Source: a bacterium (GTDB lineage Bacteria; Bacillota; Clostridia; Lachnospirales; Lachnospiraceae). From it: a DNA stretch of 37,489 bases. The position numbers were made by a program, and so were the translations under genes. Positions 35,444 through 37,489 of this stretch are shown in pieces. The stretch covers positions 1 through 37,489 of the forward strand of contig JAQYOU010000160.1 in the NCBI GenBank assembly GCA_028727105.1, written 5' to 3'. Under the pieces are notes generated by a model that saw nothing but the letters and a program-made list of their open reading frames with translations, was not told the origin of the DNA and searched no databases. Within the stretch, counting starts at the first letter, position 1, and every line of letters starts with the position of its first letter.

Positions 35444-36439
35444 TTATTTTCTAACAAGCGTAAAGTAATCATCCAATTCATCTGTCTTGCACTCGCCTTT
35501 ACTCATCCAGAAGTCTGCCATCTCCTTGCAGAGATCATAAATGTTGCCCTCAGATCCCTCAACGAGCAGTGCTTCATTTTCTTCCTTTCCTAAAAAGTGC
35601 AGGCCCGCTGCATCACTCTCGATGTCCTCTGCAGTCACTTCCTCAAAGCCGCTTGCCATATTCTCATAAGCCTCAGTTGCGTTTGAGTTATAAAAATCGA
35701 CTGCCTTGTACCATGCCTCTGCCACTGCTTCCACGATCTCGGGATGCTCCTCGGCAAACTTCGCATTGACAACCAGACTGTCCGAGATCGCATCGGGATA
35801 GTCCGCACTGGTTACAATTGTATGCGCTCCCTCTACTTCTGTCAATGCATCTGATAACTCCGGCTCCCACATGATCGCAGCATCAACCTGTCCACCGATA
35901 AATGCAACACCGGCTTCTGTGGTATCGCCCATATCCTGCACGTCAATATCATCCTCTGTCAGAGAAGAGCCTCCCTCCAGTGCTTTCAGGAAGAAATAGT
36001 AGGAAGATGCGGATTTGTCAAGAGCTACGGTTTTTCCCTTCAGATCATCCAGTGTCTTGATATCTGCGGTTGCCACGAGACCGTCTGCACCAAAGGACTG
36101 ATCCATGGTCAGCACATATTTGCTTGTAGCACCGTTTGCGAACATCTTAATGTTCGGGTCCTGGGCGGTCGCCAGAAACTGTACATCGCCCTTGGTGATC
36201 AGGCTGGCGTAGGTAGATTCATCCTCGATGACCTGGATGTTCATATTGATACCTGCATCCTTAAAATAACCCTGCTCCTGTGCGATAAACATCGGTGCAT
36301 AACCGGTGAAGGTACAGAATGCCATGGTAACGTCGGTCATGCCATCCGCGGATGCTTCCTCTTTCTTGCTTCCGCAGCCAACGAGTAACGTGGTGGCCAC
36401 CAGAAGGGTGGTCAGTAATAATGCGAGTTTCTTTTTCAT
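35444..36439 (-). CDS. ABC transporter substrate-binding lipoprotein, NitT/TauT/SsuA type
   Basis: 331 residues from the ATG at 36439, with GAGG 8 nt upstream. A signal peptide ends in the lipobox LLVGC (C22). The mature protein has the NMT1/SsuA-like fold: FTGYAPMFIAQEQGYFKDAGI, KGKTVALDKSASSYYFFLKAL and AIMWEPELSDAL. Such proteins bring sulfonates, nitrate, thiamine precursors or other small molecules to the permease. The ligand cannot be told here. The ATPase lies upstream across 380 nt of repeats; the permease is presumably beyond the right edge. Confidence 0.92.
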   Translation of the reverse strand: MKKKLALLLTTLLVATTLLVGCGSKKEEASADGMTDVTMAFCTFTGYAPMFIAQEQGYFKDAGINMNIQVIEDESTYASLITKGDVQFLATAQDPNIKMFANGATSKYVLTMDQSFGADGLVATADIKTLDDLKGKTVALDKSASSYYFFLKALEGGSSLTEDDIDVQDMGDTTEAGVAFIGGQVDAAIMWEPELSDALTEVEGAHTIVTSADYPDAISDSLVVNAKFAEEHPEIVEAVAEAWYKAVDFYNSNATEAYENMASGFEEVTAEDIESDAAGLHFLGKEENEALLVEGSEGNIYDLCKEMADFWMSKGECKTDELDDYFTLVRK

Positions 36440-36453
36440 TTGTTTGTCCTCTT

Positions 36454-36481
36454 TTCTCATAATATTATATTTTTATGAGAA
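36454..36481. promoter_or_regulatory. Palindrome around a -10-like TATAAT before the binding protein gene
   Basis: TTCTCATAA (36454-36462) and TTATGAGAA (36473-36481) are perfect 9-bp inverted repeats. On the minus strand the 10-nt spacer region contains TATAAT, 24 nt or so before the gene. It could be an operator over a promoter, although no good -35 was found. Confidence 0.4.
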
Positions 36482-36500
36482 GCATGTGCACCCGCTTCTC
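36477..36500 (+). repeat. Degenerate hairpin related to copy 2
   Basis: GAGAAGC (36477-36483) pairs with GCTTCTC (36494-36500). The stretch from 36474 repeats the left arm of copy 2 forty bases later (TATGARAAGCAT then GCACCCGCT). Compared with copy 2's outer stem GAAAAGC/GCTTTTC, both strands changed together. Confidence 0.5.
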
Positions 36501-36516
36501 TTTTATACAGTATTAT

Positions 36517-36578
36517 GAAAAGCATCCGCACCCGCTCCGCATCTGACATGCGAAGTCGCGGGTGTCGGATCGCTTTTC
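36517..36578 (+). repeat. Hairpin-family copy 2 (conserved 22-nt apex)
   Basis: GAAAAGC-ATCCG-CACCCGC pairs with GCGGGTG, CGGAT and GCTTTTC, with single bulges at 36565 and 36571, giving 19 bp. The apex 36536-36557 reads TCCGCAT, then CTGAC, then ATGCGAAGTC. Confidence 0.7.
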
Positions 36579-36585
36579 TTTGTAC

Positions 36586-36718
36586 GTAACTGTTCAGTAC
36601 CTTCACAGTCACGATGAAAAAATCCATGAAAATCGTCTTCGACGATGGGATTTTTTCACTCCTGAATCATACTCTTACGGTCTACGCGGTTCCGCTCCGA
36701 CCTGTTATGAACAGTTAC
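36586..36718 (+). mobile_element. MITE-like element, copy 2 (133 bp, IS66-like ends)
   Basis: Perfect 11-bp terminal inverted repeats GTAACTGTTCA (36586-36596) and TGAACAGTTAC (36708-36718) are directly flanked by the 8-bp duplication CTTTGTAC (36578-36585, 36719-36726). The interior matches copy 1 but lacks about 53 bp. An internal hairpin with ATCGTC/GACGAT inside AAATCC/GGATTT arms is present. It has no coding capacity. It is inserted between hairpin copies 2 and 3 in the 36440-36819 gap, which is otherwise filled by repeats. Confidence 0.85.
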
Positions 36719-36748
36719 CTTTGTACAACGTTTACTATGCCCGAGAGT

Positions 36749-36800
36749 ATGCATGTGTCCTACGACTTTGCACGTACGGTGCGGAGTAGGACACATGCAT
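36749..36800 (-). repeat. Hairpin-family copy 3 (conserved 22-nt apex)
   Basis: A perfect 15-bp stem ATGCATGTGTCCTAC / GTAGGACACATGCAT, extended outwards by CCCGAGAG and CTCGAGGG with mismatches. On the minus strand the apex 36764-36785 reads TCCGCAC, then CGTAC, then GTGCAAAGTC. It lies 19 nt past the ATPase stop and so could fold at the 3' end of that transcript. Confidence 0.7.
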
Positions 36801-36819
36801 CTCGAGGGAATTCAAAGCG

Positions 36820-37489
36820 CTAGTGATCCAGCGCCGCATCCATGCTCTCCTTCCAAAGCATGTCCATGATCTTTTTCTTTGTCTCCAAAAACTCCGGCAG
36901 CACCAGGCTCTCATGGCTTCGCGTACCGGGCAGGTTGACATCCAGCACCTCACGGATCGTGCCCGGCCTGCGGCTCATGACATAAATTCGGTCGCCGAGA
37001 AGCACCGCCTCGTCAATGTCGTGGGTAATAAATAAGATCGTTGTTTTTGTTTTCTTGCTGATGTCTGCTAAAAGCTCCTGCATGACAACTCTTGTCTGTG
37101 CATCCAGCGCACCAAAGGGTTCATCCATTAAAAGGATCTCCGGCTCATTCGCCAGTGTGCGGGCGATGGCCACACGCTGCTTCATTCCGCCGGACAGTTG
37201 CTTCGGCAGTGCATTCTCAAACCCGGTGAGCCCCACCAGATCGATAAACTTCTTTGCCTGCGTCTCTCGCTCGGCCTTTGGCATTTTTTTCATCTTCAGT
37301 CCGAATTCCACGTTTTTTTGAACGGTAAGCCACGGAAACAGGCTGTAGCCCTGGAATACCATTCCCCGGTCTGCACCCGGTCCCTGTACCGGCTTTCCAT
37401 CCAAAAGCACCTCTCCGGAGGTTGCCGTGTTCAGTCCGCCCAGAATATTGATCAATGTCGTCTTACCACAGCCGGAAGGTCCGACGATC
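36820..37489 (-). CDS. ABC transporter ATP-binding protein, NitT/TauT/SsuB type, N-terminus cut by window edge
   Basis: The frame is open to the right edge, so the true start lies outside. At the edge the Walker A IVGPSGCGKTT is complete. The Q-loop lies in MVFQGYSLFPWLT, followed by signature LSGGMKQRVAIARTLA, Walker B ILLMDEPFGALD and the switch His in FITHDIDEAV. This is the energising subunit of the transporter whose binding protein is at 35444-36439. The two are separated by an unusually long 380-nt gap full of repeats. Confidence 0.93.
   Translation of the reverse strand, partial: IVGPSGCGKTTLINILGGLNTATSGEVLLDGKPVQGPGADRGMVFQGYSLFPWLTVQKNVEFGLKMKKMPKAERETQAKKFIDLVGLTGFENALPKQLSGGMKQRVAIARTLANEPEILLMDEPFGALDAQTRVVMQELLADISKKTKTTILFITHDIDEAVLLGDRIYVMSRRPGTIREVLDVNLPGTRSHESLVLPEFLETKKKIMDMLWKESMDAALDH

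Overview
The window looks like a chromosomal segment of a Gram-positive anaerobe of the Clostridia, most probably Lachnospiraceae. Pointers are a FabK/FabT-type fatty-acid cluster with a fused AccD-AccA protein, a ferredoxin-type [FeFe]-hydrogenase, a DUF3877 protein, and several short mobile or structured repeats between genes. No rRNA, tRNA or CRISPR array was seen. Nearly all genes lie on the minus strand; only an EAL-domain remnant and pyruvate kinase are on the plus strand.

Layout. (1) 1-10166: a minus-strand type II fatty-acid operon, in transcription order acpP, fabK, fabD, fabG, fabF, fabZ, accDA fusion, fabH, fabT, then a Tet(M)-like ribosome GTPase cut by the left edge. A consensus promoter (TTGACA-17-TATACT) is followed by four perfect TTTGA-N3-TCAAA palindromes spaced exactly 16 bp apart, with a degenerate fifth on the -10 box; these are the likely operator of the FabT encoded at the operon's end. 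accB and accC are absent. (2) 10341-13542: EAL fragment, L-lactate dehydrogenase (minus) and pyruvate kinase (plus). (3) 13557-19898: MoxR ATPase, DUF58 protein and TgpA-like transglutaminase, followed by a DUF2156-GNAT fusion. (4) 19941-22305: HflK/HflC-like SPFH pair, bordered by structured repeats and a MITE-like element. (5) 22412-25904: cysteine/sulfur unit: an Rrf2 regulator, metY, cysK and a second Rrf2 regulator. Three CCTA-N9-TAGG operator-like palindromes sit at the metY and first rrf2 promoters. (6) 25918-28759: rhodanese-TtcA fusion, TcdA-like E1 enzyme and a histidine phosphatase. (7) 28833-33358: [FeFe]-hydrogenase-like protein with a candidate Rex box, and the TrkA/TrkH potassium system. 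(8) 33361-37489: ABC transporter ATPase (cut by the right edge), its lipoprotein binding protein, a shikimate-kinase-like protein and a DUF3877-ketopantoate reductase fusion.

The most unusual non-coding content is of two kinds. The first is a family of hairpins (three copies, 20023-20084, 36517-36578, 36749-36800) whose 22-nt apical part is conserved while the long stems differ completely but stay paired. The second is a short IS66-like MITE family: two copies with GTAACTGTTCA ends and exact 8-bp target duplications, plus a decayed third end between accDA and fabH. All assignments come from reading the sequence; no database search was possible.
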